DNA of 64,000 nt, taken from Agriotes lineatus (Eukaryota; Arthropoda; Insecta; Coleoptera; Elateridae). The stretch covers positions 1-64,000 of the forward strand of contig CALNHX010003305.1 in assembly GCA_940337035.1 (NCBI GenBank), given 5' to 3'. The translations under genes were made by a program, and so were the position numbers. The notes below the pieces were generated by a model. The model was not told the origin of the DNA. It saw only the letters and a program-made list of their open reading frames with translations, and searched no databases. Shown here one piece after another: positions 12,598 through 23,453 of this stretch (its first letter is position 1; each line of letters begins with the position of its first letter).

Positions 12598-12827
12598 CCT
12601 ATTTTTGTTTAATGAGGCACTTTAAATTTACTATACGCCTTTTTTAATATCTGGGAGATAATTTTGACTGCATAGATGCATATTAAAGCGCAAAGCGGAA
12701 ATTAAAGTTCTTAAAATATTTATTTATGAGTATGAATAAATGAATTGTTAAATCTATGGAACTGATCAGGTACTAATATCTACGTTAAACACTTTTGACA
12801 AATAACTACAGTGTGATTTTGTAAAAA
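12598..12827. other. AT-rich interior of the MITE, left side
   Basis: Unique AT-rich sequence between the left palindrome and the central hairpin. No open frame of note, no satellite similarity and no recognised motif, apart from a 10-bp direct repeat TGCATAGATG (12669-12678) that recurs at 13232-13241 beside the internal 18-bp motif. Confidence 0.7.
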
Positions 12828-13023
12828 CTCAATTGCAGCACGCCCTGGATAGCCTGAATCAGTTGGCAGTACTGAAGTGTATTGTTGGTGACACTGTCTG
12901 TGTCAAAACTCAAACAAAACCAAAACTGCTAACCTCAAATTTGACATACACTTACAGTGTCACCAACAATACATTTCAGTATTGCCAACTGATTCAGGCT
13001 ATCCAGGGCCTGCTGCAATTGAG
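12828..13023. repeat. Central long hairpin of the MITE (70-bp arms)
   Basis: Left arm 12828-12897 and right arm 12954-13023 are reverse complements at 67 of 70 positions. Pairing is weaker further in and out (about 12825-12907 with 12940-13028), leaving a loop of at least 32 bases. The arms begin CTCAATTGCAGCA and end TGCTGCAATTGAG. An open frame of 65 codons (12833-13030) spans the structure but follows from the palindrome and has no recognisable protein features. This could be a foldback inside the element or an older MITE nested in it; I found no clean target duplication to prove nesting. A transcript through it would form a long double-stranded stem. Confidence 0.9.
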
Positions 13024-13240
13024 TGTTTAAAAAACCACTCGGTAGTCTCTGTTCAGCACATACATTACACTGCAGGCTATCAAGTTAGGTTTTGCGTCAG
13101 TCTGTGTCAAAACTTTGACAAATTTTAACAAATTCCACTTCGCATTACGTTACTATGAAAATTATGTACGTAAACTGACAGATGGCAAGTGGTTACCGAC
13201 CAACACCTACCGAGAAAACGTGTTACGTGATTGCATAGAT
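13024..13240. other. Interior of the MITE, right side
   Basis: Unique sequence between the central hairpin and the internal 18-bp motif. A 15-bp direct repeat GTCTGTGTCAAAACT occurs at 13100-13114 and in the left hairpin arm region at 12896-12910, suggesting internal duplication. A frame of 72 codons without stops runs 13046-13261 with a stop at 13262, but it has no ATG and no family I recognise, so I do not call it a gene. It might be leftover sequence from the parent element. Confidence 0.6.
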
Positions 13241-13258
13241 GGCGTCATATGCGACACC
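13241..13258. repeat. Internal copy of the 18-bp subterminal motif
   Basis: GGCGTCATATGCGACACC matches the reverse complement of the right subterminal motif (13411-13428) at 17 of 18 positions and shares the GTC/GAC arms of the left palindrome. It lies about 190 bp inside the right end, so the right side has two copies and the left side one. This asymmetry could distinguish the two ends for a transposase. Confidence 0.82.
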
Positions 13259-13405
13259 AAGTAACTAAAAAACTAATTATAAAGCTTGTAACAAGTTTTG
13301 GAAATTAAAAATGAAAGGGAGATATCAACAATAATCTTCTGGAGAGGTACTGAAAATATGAATATGATAACATAACAGCAAATCACTAAAAACTAGATAG
13401 TTAAA

Positions 13406-13433
13406 TAGGTGGTGTCTCATATGACGCCACCTA
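13406..13433. repeat. Right subterminal hairpin
   Basis: An 11-bp stem (13406-13416 with 13423-13433, one G-T pair) closes a 6-base loop TCATAT. It contains GGTGTCTCATATGACGCC, the right-end version of the 18-bp motif, and overlaps the terminal inverted repeat by two bases. It is the counterpart of the left palindrome at 12574-12597. Confidence 0.86.
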
Positions 13434-13445
13434 TGCGTTCTAGGG
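13432..13445 (-). repeat. Right terminal inverted repeat, 14 bp
   Basis: TATGCGTTCTAGGG, the perfect inverted partner of 12533-12546. With the flanking TTAA it defines the right edge of the element. The lack of any mismatch between the two ends suggests an insertion that has not decayed much. Confidence 0.94.
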
Positions 13446-13449
13446 TTAA
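13446..13449. repeat. Right TTAA target-site duplication
   Basis: TTAA immediately after TTCTAGGG. Removing 12533-13445 plus one TTAA restores the normal monomer reading gttagtttaaagttg, so excision would be seamless, as known for piggyBac elements. Confidence 0.95.
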
Positions 13450-13611
13450 AGTTGTTTCTGTACAGTCTTTAGCATTCTGCAATTACTGTCTATTAACTAT
13501 AATATGTTACATACTGCTACTAAGATTCTGAGGCCATTATGCAGTCCCGCTCAGACACCGAAATAGTACTACTAAAATAAAAAATTTAAGAGCGTTTCTA
13601 CTATCGAAATG

Positions 13612-14717
13612 ATACCCAAAACGTGTCAGACCGTCCGTAAGAGCGTTTACAGGCTCTAGCATTCCATTTTGTCTACTTCTAAAACAGTAGGTGCCATTTC
13701 GATGTATTTAAAGTTAGTTTAAAGTTGTTTCTGTACAGTCTTTAGCATTCTGCAATTACTGTCTATTAACTATAATATGTTACATACTGCTAGTAAGATT
13801 CTGAGGCCATTATGCAGTCCCGCCCAGACACCGAAATAGTACTACTAAAATAAAAAATCTAAGAGCGTTTCTACATCTACAATCGAAATGATAGCCAAAA
13901 CGTCTCAGATCGTCCGTCAGAGCTTTTACAAGCTCTAGATGCCATTTTGTCTACTTCTAAAACAGTAAGTGCCATTCCGATGCTTTTAAAGTTAGTTTAC
14001 AGTTGTTTGTGTACAGTCTTTAGAACTCTGCAATTACTGTCTATTAATTATAATATGTTACATTCTGCTAGTAGCATTCTGAGGCCATTATGCAATCGTG
14101 TTCAGACACCGAAATAGTGATACTAAAATTAAAAAAATCTAAGAGCGTTTCTACTATCGAAATGATACCCAAAACGTGTCAGACCGTCCGTAAGAGCGTT
14201 TACAGGCTCTAGCATTCCATTTTGTCTACTTCTAAAACAGTAGGTGCCATTTCGATGTATTTAAAGTTAGTTTAAAGTTGTTTCTGTACAGTCTTTAGCA
14301 TTCTGCAATTACTGTCTATTAACTATAATATGTTACATACTGCTAGTAAGATTCTGAGGCCATTATGCAGTCCCGCCCAGACACCGAAATAGTACTACTA
14401 AAATAAAAAATCTAAGAGCGTTTCTACATCTACAATCGAAATGATAGCCAAAACGTCTCAGATCGTCCGTCAGAGCTTTTACAAGCTCTAGATGCCATTT
14501 TGTCTACTTCTAAAACAGTAAGTGCCATTCCGATGCTTTTAAAGTTAGTTTACAGTTGTTTGTGTACAGTCTTTAGAACTCTGCAATTACTGTCTATTAA
14601 TTATAATATGTTACATTCTGCTAGTAGCATTCTGAGGCCATTATGCAATCGTGTTCAGACACCGAAATAGTGATACTAAAATTAAAAAAATCTAAGAGCG
14701 TTTCTACTATCGAAATG
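13612..14717 (+). repeat. Dimer block, 553 bp, two copies
   Basis: Two tandem copies of a class B plus A-like dimer. The sequence from 13861 matches from 14414 (offset 553), including the rare cccgcccagac and tttacaagctctag variants. Near-identical text suggests recent local duplication. Confidence 0.8.
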
Positions 14718-17700
14718 ATACCCAAAACGTGTCAGACCGTCCGTCAGAGCGTTTACAGGCTCTAGCATCCCATTATGTTTACTTCTAAAAGAGTAGGTGC
14801 CATTTCAATGTATTTAAAGTTAGTTTAAAGTTGTTTGTGCACAGTCTTTACCATTCTGCAATTACTGTCTATTAATTATAATATGTTACATTCTGCTAGT
14901 AGCATTCTGAGGCCATTATGCAGTCGTGTTCAGACACCGAAATAGTGCTACTAAAATAAAAAAATCTAAGAGCGTTTCTACTATCGAAATGATACCCAAA
15001 ACGTGTCAGACCGTCCGTAAGAGCGTTTACAGGCTCTAGCATTCCATTTTGTCTACTTCTAAAACAGTAGGTGCCATTTCGATGTATTTAAAGTTAGTTT
15101 AAAGTTGTTTCTGTACAGTCTTTAGCATTCTGCAATTACTGTCTATTAACTATAATATGTTACATACTGCTAGTAAGATTCTGAGGCCATTATGCAGTCC
15201 CGCTCAGACACCGAAATAGTACTACTAAAATAAAAAATCTAAGAGCGGTTCTACATCTACAATCGAAATAATAGCCAAAACGTCTCAGATCGTCCGTCAG
15301 AGCTTTTACAGGCGCTAGATGCCATTATGTCTACTTCTAAAACAGTAGGTGCCATTCCGATGCATTGAGCGTTAGTTTCCAGTTGTTTGTGTACAGTCTT
15401 TAGAATTCTGCAATTACTGTCTATTAATTATAATATGTTACATTCTGCTAGTAGCATTCTGAGGCCATTATGCAATCGTGTTCAGACACCGAAATAGTGA
15501 TACTAAAATTAAAAAAATCTAAGAGCGTTTCTACTATCGAAATGATACCCAAAACGTGTCAGACCGTCCGTCAGAGCGTTTACAGGCTCTAGCATTCCAC
15601 TTTGTCTACTTCTAAAGGAGTAGGTGCCACTTCGATGTATTTAAAGTTAGTTTAAAGTTGTTTGTGCACAGTCTTTACCATTCTGCAATTACTGTCTATT
15701 AATTATAATATGTTACATTCTGCTAGTACCATTCTGAGGCCATTATGCAGTCGTGTTCAGACACCGAAATAGTGCTACTAAAATAAAAAAATCTAAGAGC
15801 GTTTCTACTATCGAAATGATACCCAAAACGTGTCAGACCGTCCGTAAGAGCGTTTACAGGCTCTAGCATTCCATTTTGTCTACTTCTAAAACAGTAGGTG
15901 CCATTTCGATGTATTTAAAGTTAGTTTAAAGTTGTTTCTGTACAGTCTTTAGCATTCTGCAATTACTGTCTATTAACTATAATATGTTACATACTGCTAG
16001 TAAGATTCTGAGGCCATTATGCAGTCCCGCTCAGACACCGAAATAGTACTACTAAAATAAAAAATCTAAGAGCGGTTCTACATCTACAATCGAAATAATA
16101 GCCAAAACGTCTCAGATCGTCCGTCAGAGCTTTTACAGGCGCTAGATGCCATTATGTCTACTTCTAAAACAGTAGGTGCCATTCCGATGCATTGAGCGTT
16201 AGTTTCCAGTTGTTTGTGTACAGTCTTTAGAATTCTGCAATTACTGTCTATTAATTATAATATGTTACATTCTGCTAGTAGCATTCTGAGGCCATTATGC
16301 AATCGTGTTCAGACACCGAAATAGTGCTACTAAAATAAAAAAAATCTAAGAGCGTTTCTACTATCGAAATAATACCCAAAATGTGTCAGACCGTCCGTAA
16401 GAGCGTTTACAGGCTCTAGCATTCCACTTTGTCTACTTCTAAAACAGTAGGTGCCATTTCGATGTATTTAAAGTTGTTTCTGTACAGTCTTTAGCATTCT
16501 GCAATTACTGTCTATTAACTATAATATGTTACATACTGCTAGTAAGATTCTGAGGCCATTATGCAGTCCCGCTCAGACACCGAAATAGTACTACTAAAAT
16601 AAAAAAACTAAGAGCGTTTCTACATCTACAATCGAAATGATAGCCAAAACGTCTCAGATCGTCCCTCAGAGCTTTTACAGGCTCTAGACGCCATTTTGTC
16701 TACTTCTAAAACAGTAGATGCCATTCCGATGCTTTTAAAGTTAGTTTACAGTTGTTTGTGTACAGTCTTTAGAATTCTGCAATTACTATCTATTAATTAT
16801 AATATGTTACATTCTGCTAGTAGCATTCTGAGGCCATTATGCAATCGTGTTCAGACACCGAAATAGTGATACTAAAATTAAAAAAATCTAAGAGCGTTTC
16901 TACTATCGAAATGATACCCAAAACGTGTCAGACCGTCCGTCAGAGCGTTTACAGGCTCTAGCATCCCATTATGTTTACTTCTAAAAGAGTAGGTGCCATT
17001 TCAATGTATTTAAAGTTAGTTTAAAGTTGTTTGTGCACAGTCTTTACCATTCTGCAATTACTGTCTATTAATTATAATATGTTACATTCTGCTAGTAGCA
17101 TTCTGAGGCCATTATGCAGTCGTGTTCAGACACCGAAATAGTGCTACTAAAATAAAAAATCTAAGAGCGTTTCTACTATCGAAATGATACCCAAAACGTG
17201 TCAGACCGTCCGTAAGAGCGTTTACAGGCTCTAGCATTCCATTTTGTCTACTTCTAAAACAGTAGGTGCCATTTCGATGTATTTAAAGTTAGTTTAAAGT
17301 TGTTTCTGTACAGTCTTTAGCATTCTGCAATTACTGTCTATTAACTATAATATGTTACATACTGCTAGTAAGATTCTGAGGCCATTATGCAGTCCCGCTT
17401 AGACACCGAAATAGTACTACTAAAATAAAAAATCTAAGAGCGGTTCTACATCTACAATCGAAATAATAGCCAAAACGTCTCAGATCGTCCGTCAGAGCTT
17501 TTACAGGCGCTAGATGCCATTATGTCTACTTCTAAAACAGTAGGTGCCATTCCGATGCATTGAGCGTTAGTTTCCAGTTGTTTGTGTACAGTCTTTAGAA
17601 TTCTGCAATTACTGTCTATTAATTATAATATGTTACATTCTGCTAGTAGCATTCTGAGGCCATTATGCAATCGTGTTCAGACACCGAAATAGTGATACTA

Positions 17701-19550
17701 AAATTAAAAAAATCTAAGAGCGTTTATACTATCGAAATGATACCCAAAACGTGTCAGACCGTCCGTCAGAGCGTTTACAGGCTCTAGCATTCCACTTTGT
17801 CTACTTCTAAAGGAGTAGGTGCCACTTCGATGTATTTAAAGTTAGTTTAAAGTTGTTTGTGCACAGTCTTTACCATTCTGCAATTACTGTCTATTAATTA
17901 TAATATGTTACATTCTGCTAGTACCATTCTGAGGCCATTATGCAGTCGTGTTCAGACACCGAAATAGTGCTACTAAAATAAAAAAATCTAAGAGCGTTTC
18001 TACTATCGAAATGATACCCAAAACGTGTCAGACCGTCCGTAAGAGCGTTTACAGGCTCTAGCATTCCATTTTGTCTACTTCTAAAACAGTAGGTGCCATT
18101 TCGATGTATTTAAAGTTAGTTTAAAGTTGTTTCTGTACAGTCTTTAGCATTCTGCAATTACTGTCTATTAACTATAATATGTTACATACTGCTAGTAAGA
18201 TTCTGAGGCCATTATGCAGTCCCGCTCAGACACCGAAATAGTACTACTAAAATAAAAAATCTAAGAGCGGTTCTACATCTACAATCGAAATAATAGCCAA
18301 AACGTCTCAGATCGTCCGTCAGAGCTTTTACAGGCGCTAGATGCCATTATGTCTACTTCTAAAACAGTAGGTGCCATTCCGATGCATTGAGCGTTAGTTT
18401 CCAGTTGTTTGTGTACAGTCTTTAGAATTCTGCAATTACTGTCTATTAATTATAATATGTTACATTCTGCTAGTAGCATTCTGAGGCCATTATGCAATGG
18501 TGTTCAGACACCGAAATAGTGCTACTAAAATAAAAAAAATCTAAGAGCGTTTCTACTATCGAAATAATACCCAAAATGTGTCAGACCGTCCGTAAGAGCG
18601 TTTACAGGCTCTAGCATTCCACTTTGTCTACTTCTAAAACAGTAGGTGCCATTTCGATGTATTTAAAGTTGTTTCTGTACAGTCTTTAGCATTCTGCAAT
18701 TACTGTCTATTAACTATAATATGTTACATACTGCTAGTAAGATTCTGAGGCCATTATGCAGTCCCGCTCAGACACCGAAATAGTACTACTAAAATAAAAA
18801 AACTAAGAGCGTTTCTACATCTACAATCGAAATGATAGCCAAAACATCTCAGATCGTCCCTCAGAGCTTTTACAGGCTCTAGACGCCATTTTGTCTACTT
18901 CTATAACAGTAGATGCCATTCCGATGCTTTTAAAGTTAGTTTACAGTTGTTTGTGTACAGTCTTTAGAATTCTGCAATTACTGTCTATTAATTATAATAT
19001 GTTACATTCTGCTAGTAGCATTCTGAGGCCATTATGCAATCGTGTTCAGACACCGAAATAGTGATACTAAAATTTAAAAAATCTAAGAGCGTTTCTACTA
19101 TCGAAATGATACCCAAAACGTGTCAGACCGTCCGTCAGAGCGTTTACAGGCTCTAGCATCCCATTATGTTTACTTCTAAAAGAGTAGGTGCCATTTCAAT
19201 GTATTTAAAGTTAGTTTAAAGTTGTTTGTGCACAGTCTTTACCATTCTGCAATTACTGTCTATTAATTATAATATGTTACATTCTGCTAGTAGCATTCTG
19301 AGGCCATTATGCAGTCGTGTTCAGACACCGAAATAGTGCTACTAAAATAAAAAAATCTAAGAGCGTTTCTACTATCGAAATGATACCCAAAACGTGTCAG
19401 ACCGTCCGTAAGAGCGTTTACAGGCTCTAGCATTCCATTTTGTCTACTTCTAAAACAGTAGGTGCCATTTCGATGTATTTAAAGTTAGTTTAAAGTTGTT
19501 TCTGTACAGTCTTTAGCATTCTGCAATTACTGTCTATTAACTATAATATG
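14660..19550 (+). repeat. Octamer higher-order repeat, 2195 bp, just over two copies
   Basis: Eight-monomer unit. The marker catccc occurs at 14767, 16962 and 19157, all 2195 bp apart. ggcgctag occurs at 15311 and 17506 and again at 16138 and 18333, also 2195 apart. The unit includes monomers with gcattgagcgttag, with ctaaaggagtagg, and an 11-bp-deletion monomer. The third copy is cut off near 19550, where tactgctactaag and a caatcaaaatgttagcc monomer follow. Confidence 0.85.
16366..16633 (+). repeat. Monomer with 11-bp deletion (example)
   Basis: A 268-bp class B monomer in which tatttaaagttgtttctg replaces tatttaaagttagtttaaagttg, an 11-bp deletion between the two taaagtt repeats. It also has gaaataatacccaaaatgtg. 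The same deletion monomer recurs near 18661, 24447, 26639 and 38477, always in the same HOR context, so it arose once and was spread by block duplication. It has lost the TTAA-containing second repeat. Confidence 0.86.
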
Positions 19551-20160
19551 TTACATACTGCTACTAAGATTCTCAGGCCATTATGCAGTCCCGCTCAGAC
19601 ACCGAAATAGTACTACTAAAATAAAAAATTTAAGAGCGTTTCTACATCTACAATCAAAATGTTAGCCAAAACGTCTCAGATCGTCCGTCAGAGCTTTTAC
19701 AGGCTCTAGATGCCATTTTGTCTACTTCTAAAACAGTAAGTGCCATTCCGATGCTTTTAAAGTTAGTTTACAGTTGTTTGTGTACAGTCTTTAGAACTCT
19801 GCAATTACTGTCTATTAATTATAATATGTTACATTCTGCTAGTAGCATTCTGAGGCCATTATGCAATCGTGTTCAGACACCGAAATAGTACTACTAAAAT
19901 AAAAAAAATCTAAGAGCGTTTCTACTATCGAAATGATCCCCAAAACGTGTCAGACCGTCCGTCAGAGCGTTTACAGGCTCTAGCATTCCATTATGTTTAC
20001 TTCAAAAAGAGTAGGTGCCATTTCAATGTATTTAAACTTAGTTTAAAGTTGTTTGTGCACAGTCTTTACCATTCTGCAATTACTGTCTATTAATTATAAT
20101 ATGTTACATTCTGCTAGTAGCATTCTGAGGCCATTATGCAGTCGTGTTCAGACACCGAAA

Positions 20161-23100
20161 TAGTGCTACTAAAATAAAAAAATCTAAGAGCGTTTCTACT
20201 ATCGAAATGATACCCAAAACGTGTCAGACCGTCCGTAAGAGCGTTTACAGGCTCTAGCATTCCATTTTGTCTACTTCTAAAACAGTAGGTGCCATTTCGA
20301 TGTATTTAAAGTTAGTTTAAAGTTGTTTCTGTACATTCTTTAGCATTCTGCAATTACTGTCTATTAACTATAATATGTTACATACTGCTAGTAAGATTCT
20401 GAGGCCATTATGCAGTCCCGCCCAGACACCGAAATAGTACTACTAAAATAAAAAATCTAAGAGCGTTTCTACATCTACAATCGAAATGATAGCCAAAACG
20501 TCTCAGATCGTCCGTCAGAGCTTTTACAGGCTCTAGATGCCATTTTGTCTACTTCTAAAACAGTAGGTGCCATTCCGATGCATTTAAAGTTAGTTTACAG
20601 TTGTTTGTGTACAGTCTTTAGAATTCTGCAATTACTGTCAATTAATTATAATATGTTACATTCTGCTAGTAGCATTCTGAGGCCATTATGCAACCGTGTT
20701 CAGACACCGAAATAGTGATACTAAAATTAAAAAAATCTAAGAGCGTTTCTACTATCGAAATGATACCCAAAACGTGTCAGTCCGTCCGTCAGAGCGTTTA
20801 CAGGCTCTAGCATTCCATTATGTTTACTTCTAAAAGAGTAGGTGCCAGTTCGATGTATTTAAAGTTAGTTTAAAGTTGTTTGTGCACAGTCTTTACCATT
20901 CTGCAATTACTGTCTATTAATTATAATATGTTACATTCTGCTAGTAGCATTCTGAGGCCATTATGCAATCGTGTTCAGACACCGAAATAGTGATACTAAA
21001 ATTAAAAAAATCTAAGAGCGTTTCTACTATCGAAATGATACACAAAACGTGTCAGACCGTCCGTCAGAGCGTTTACAGGCTCTAGCATTCCATTATGTTT
21101 ACTTCTAAAAGAATAGGTGCCATTTCGATGTATTTAAAGTTAGTTTAAAGTTGTTTGTGCACAGTCTTTACCATTCTGCAATTACTGTCTATTAACTATA
21201 ATATGTTACATACTGCTAGTAAGATTCTGAGGCCATTATGCAGTCCCGCTCAGACACCGAAATAGTACTACTAAAATAAAAAATCTAAGAGCGTTTCTAC
21301 ATCTACAATCGAAATGATAGCCAAAACGTCTCAGATCGTCCGTCAGAGCTTTTACAGGCTCTAGATGCCATTTTGTCTACTTCTAAAACAGTAGATGCCA
21401 TTCCGATCCATTTAAAGTTAGTTTACAGTTGTTTCTGTACAGTCTTTAGCATTCTGCAGTTACTGTTTATTAATTATAATATGTTACATTCTGCTAGTAG
21501 CATTCTGAGGCCATTATGCAATCGTGTTCAGACACCGAAATAGTGCTACTAAAATAAAAAAATCTAAGAGCGTTTCTACTATCGAAATGATACCCAAAAC
21601 GTGTCAGACCGTCCGTCAGAGCGTTTACAGGCTCTAGCATTCCATTTTGTCTACTTCTAAAACAGTAGGTGCCATTTCGATGTATTTAAAGTTAGTTTAA
21701 AGTTGTTTCTGTACATTCTTTAGCATTCTGCAATTACTGTCTATTAACTATAATATGTTACATACTGCTAGTAAGATTCTGAGGCCATTATGCAGTCCCG
21801 CCCAGACACCGAAATAGTACTACTAAAATAAAAAATCTAAGAGCGTTTCTACATCTACAATCGAAATGATAGCCAAAACGTCTCAGATCGTCCGTCAGAG
21901 CTTTTACAGGCTCTAGATGCCATTTTGTCTACTTCTAAAACAGTAGGTGCCATTCCGATGCATTTAAAGTTAGTTTACAGTTGTTTGTGTACAGTCTTTA
22001 GAATTCTGCAATTACTGTCAATTAATTATAATATGTTACATTCTGCTAGTAGCATTCTGAGGCCATTATGCAACCGTGTTCAGACACCGAAATAGTGATA
22101 CTAAAATTAAAAAAATCTAAGAGCGTTTCTACTATCGAAATGATACCCAAAACGTGTCAGTCCGTCCGTCAGAGCGTTTACAGGCTCTAGCATTCCATTA
22201 TGTTTACTTCTAAAAGAGTAGGTGCCAGTTCGATGTATTTAAAGTTAGTTTAAAGTTGTTTGTGCACAGTCTTTACCATTCTGCAATTACTGTCTATTAA
22301 TTATAATATGTTACATTCTGCTAGTAGCATTCTGAGGCCATTATGCAATCGTGTTCAGACACCGAAATAGTGATACTAAAATTTAAAAAATCTAAGAGCG
22401 TTTCTACTATCGAAATGATACACAAAACGTGTCAGACCGTCCGTCAGAGCGTTTACAGGCTCTAGCATTCCATTATGTTTACTTCTAAAAGAATAGGTGC
22501 CATTTCGATGTATTTAAAGTTAGTTTAAAGTTGTTTGTGCACAGTCTTTACCATTCTGCAATTACTGTCTATTAACTATAATATGTTACATACTGCTAGT
22601 AAGATTCTGAGGCCATTATGCAGTCCCGCTCAGACACCGAAATAGTACTACTAAAATAAAAAATCTAAGAGCGTTTCTACATCTACAATCGAAATGATAG
22701 CCAAAACGTCTCAGATCGTCCGTCAGAGCTTTTACAGGCTCTAGATGCCATTTTGTCTACTTCTAAAACAGTAGATGCCATTCCGATCCATTTAAAGTTA
22801 GTTTACAGTTGTTTCTGTACAGTCTTTAGCATTCTGCAGTTACTGTTTATTAATTATAATATGTTACATTCTGCTAGTAGCATTCTGAGGCCATTATGCA
22901 ATCGTGTTCAGACACCGAAATAGTGCTACTAAAATAAAAAAATCTAAGAGCGTTTCTACTATCGAAATGATACCCAAAACGTGTCAGACCGTCCGTCAGA
23001 GCGTTTACAGGCTCTAGCATTCCATTTTGTCTACTTCTAAAACAGTAGGTGCCATTTCGATGTATTTAAAGTTAGTTTAAAGTTGTTTCTGTACATTCTT

Positions 23101-23453
23101 TAGCATTCTGCAATTACTGTCTATTAACTATAATATGTTACATACTGCTAGTAAGATTCTGAGGCCATTATGCAGTCCCGCCCAGACACCGAAATAGTAC
23201 TACTAAAATAAAAAATCTAAGAGCGTTTCTACATCTACAATCGAAATGATAGCCAAAACGTCTCAGATCGTCCGTCAGAGCTTTTACAGGCTCTAGATGC
23301 CATTTTGTCTACTTCTAAAACAGTAGGTGCCATTCCGATGCATTTAAAGTTAGTTTACAGTTGTTTGTGTACAGTCTTTAGAATTCTGCAATTACTGTCA
23401 ATTAATTATAATATGTTACATTCTGCTAGTAGCATTCTGAGGCCATTATGCAA
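20161..23453 (+). repeat. Pentamer higher-order repeat, 1380 bp, in copy 1
   Basis: Five-monomer unit with a strictly constant 1380-bp period: the text at 20281, 21661 and 23041 is the same. Two full units (20161-21540, 21541-22920) and a partial third end at the duplication junction. Markers are gtacattctttag, cccgcccagac, actgtcaattaat, gcaaccgtgttc, gtcagtccgtccg, ggtgccagttcg, gatacacaaaacg and ctaaaagaatagg. Confidence 0.9.

Larger units (their letters stand above)
12533..13445. mobile_element. Non-autonomous piggyBac-like element (913 bp MITE)
   Basis: The only non-satellite DNA in the window. It interrupts a class B monomer exactly at its gtttaaag motif and is flanked by TTAA on both sides, the target preference of the piggyBac superfamily. 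Its ends are perfect 14-bp inverted repeats beginning CCCTAGAA, close to the known piggyBac terminus. Inside are a 24-bp perfect palindrome near the left end, an imperfect hairpin near the right end, a third related motif at 13241, and a large central hairpin. At 913 bp it cannot encode a piggyBac transposase, which is usually around 600 residues, and I see no DDD-transposase remnant. It would need enzyme supplied from an autonomous relative. Superfamily is well supported by target site and ends; the family name is unknown. Orientation cannot be assigned. Confidence 0.93.
15476..23453 (+). repeat. 7978-bp tandem duplication, copy 1
   Basis: This segment of about 29 monomers is followed directly by a second copy at a constant offset of 7978 bp. 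Private markers in both copies include cgtttatact (17721 and 25699), gcaatggtgttc (about 18495 and 26473), ctataacagtag (18901 and 26879), gatccccaaaacg (about 19935 and 27913) and ttcaaaaagagtagg (about 20001 and 27979). The left limit is near 15476: upstream of it the two positions differ (gagcggtt against gagcgttt). The block contains most of two octamer HORs followed by two full pentamer HORs and part of a third. Confidence 0.9.

Noticed and set aside
12833..13030. 65-codon open frame with ATG, plus strand
   Set aside because: It lies across the central hairpin of the MITE; both ends of the frame are mirror images of one another. No protein family, no transposase motif.
12533..13445. Autonomous transposon
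   Set aside because: Only 913 bp with no long frame on either strand. A piggyBac transposase would need roughly 1.8 kb of coding sequence.
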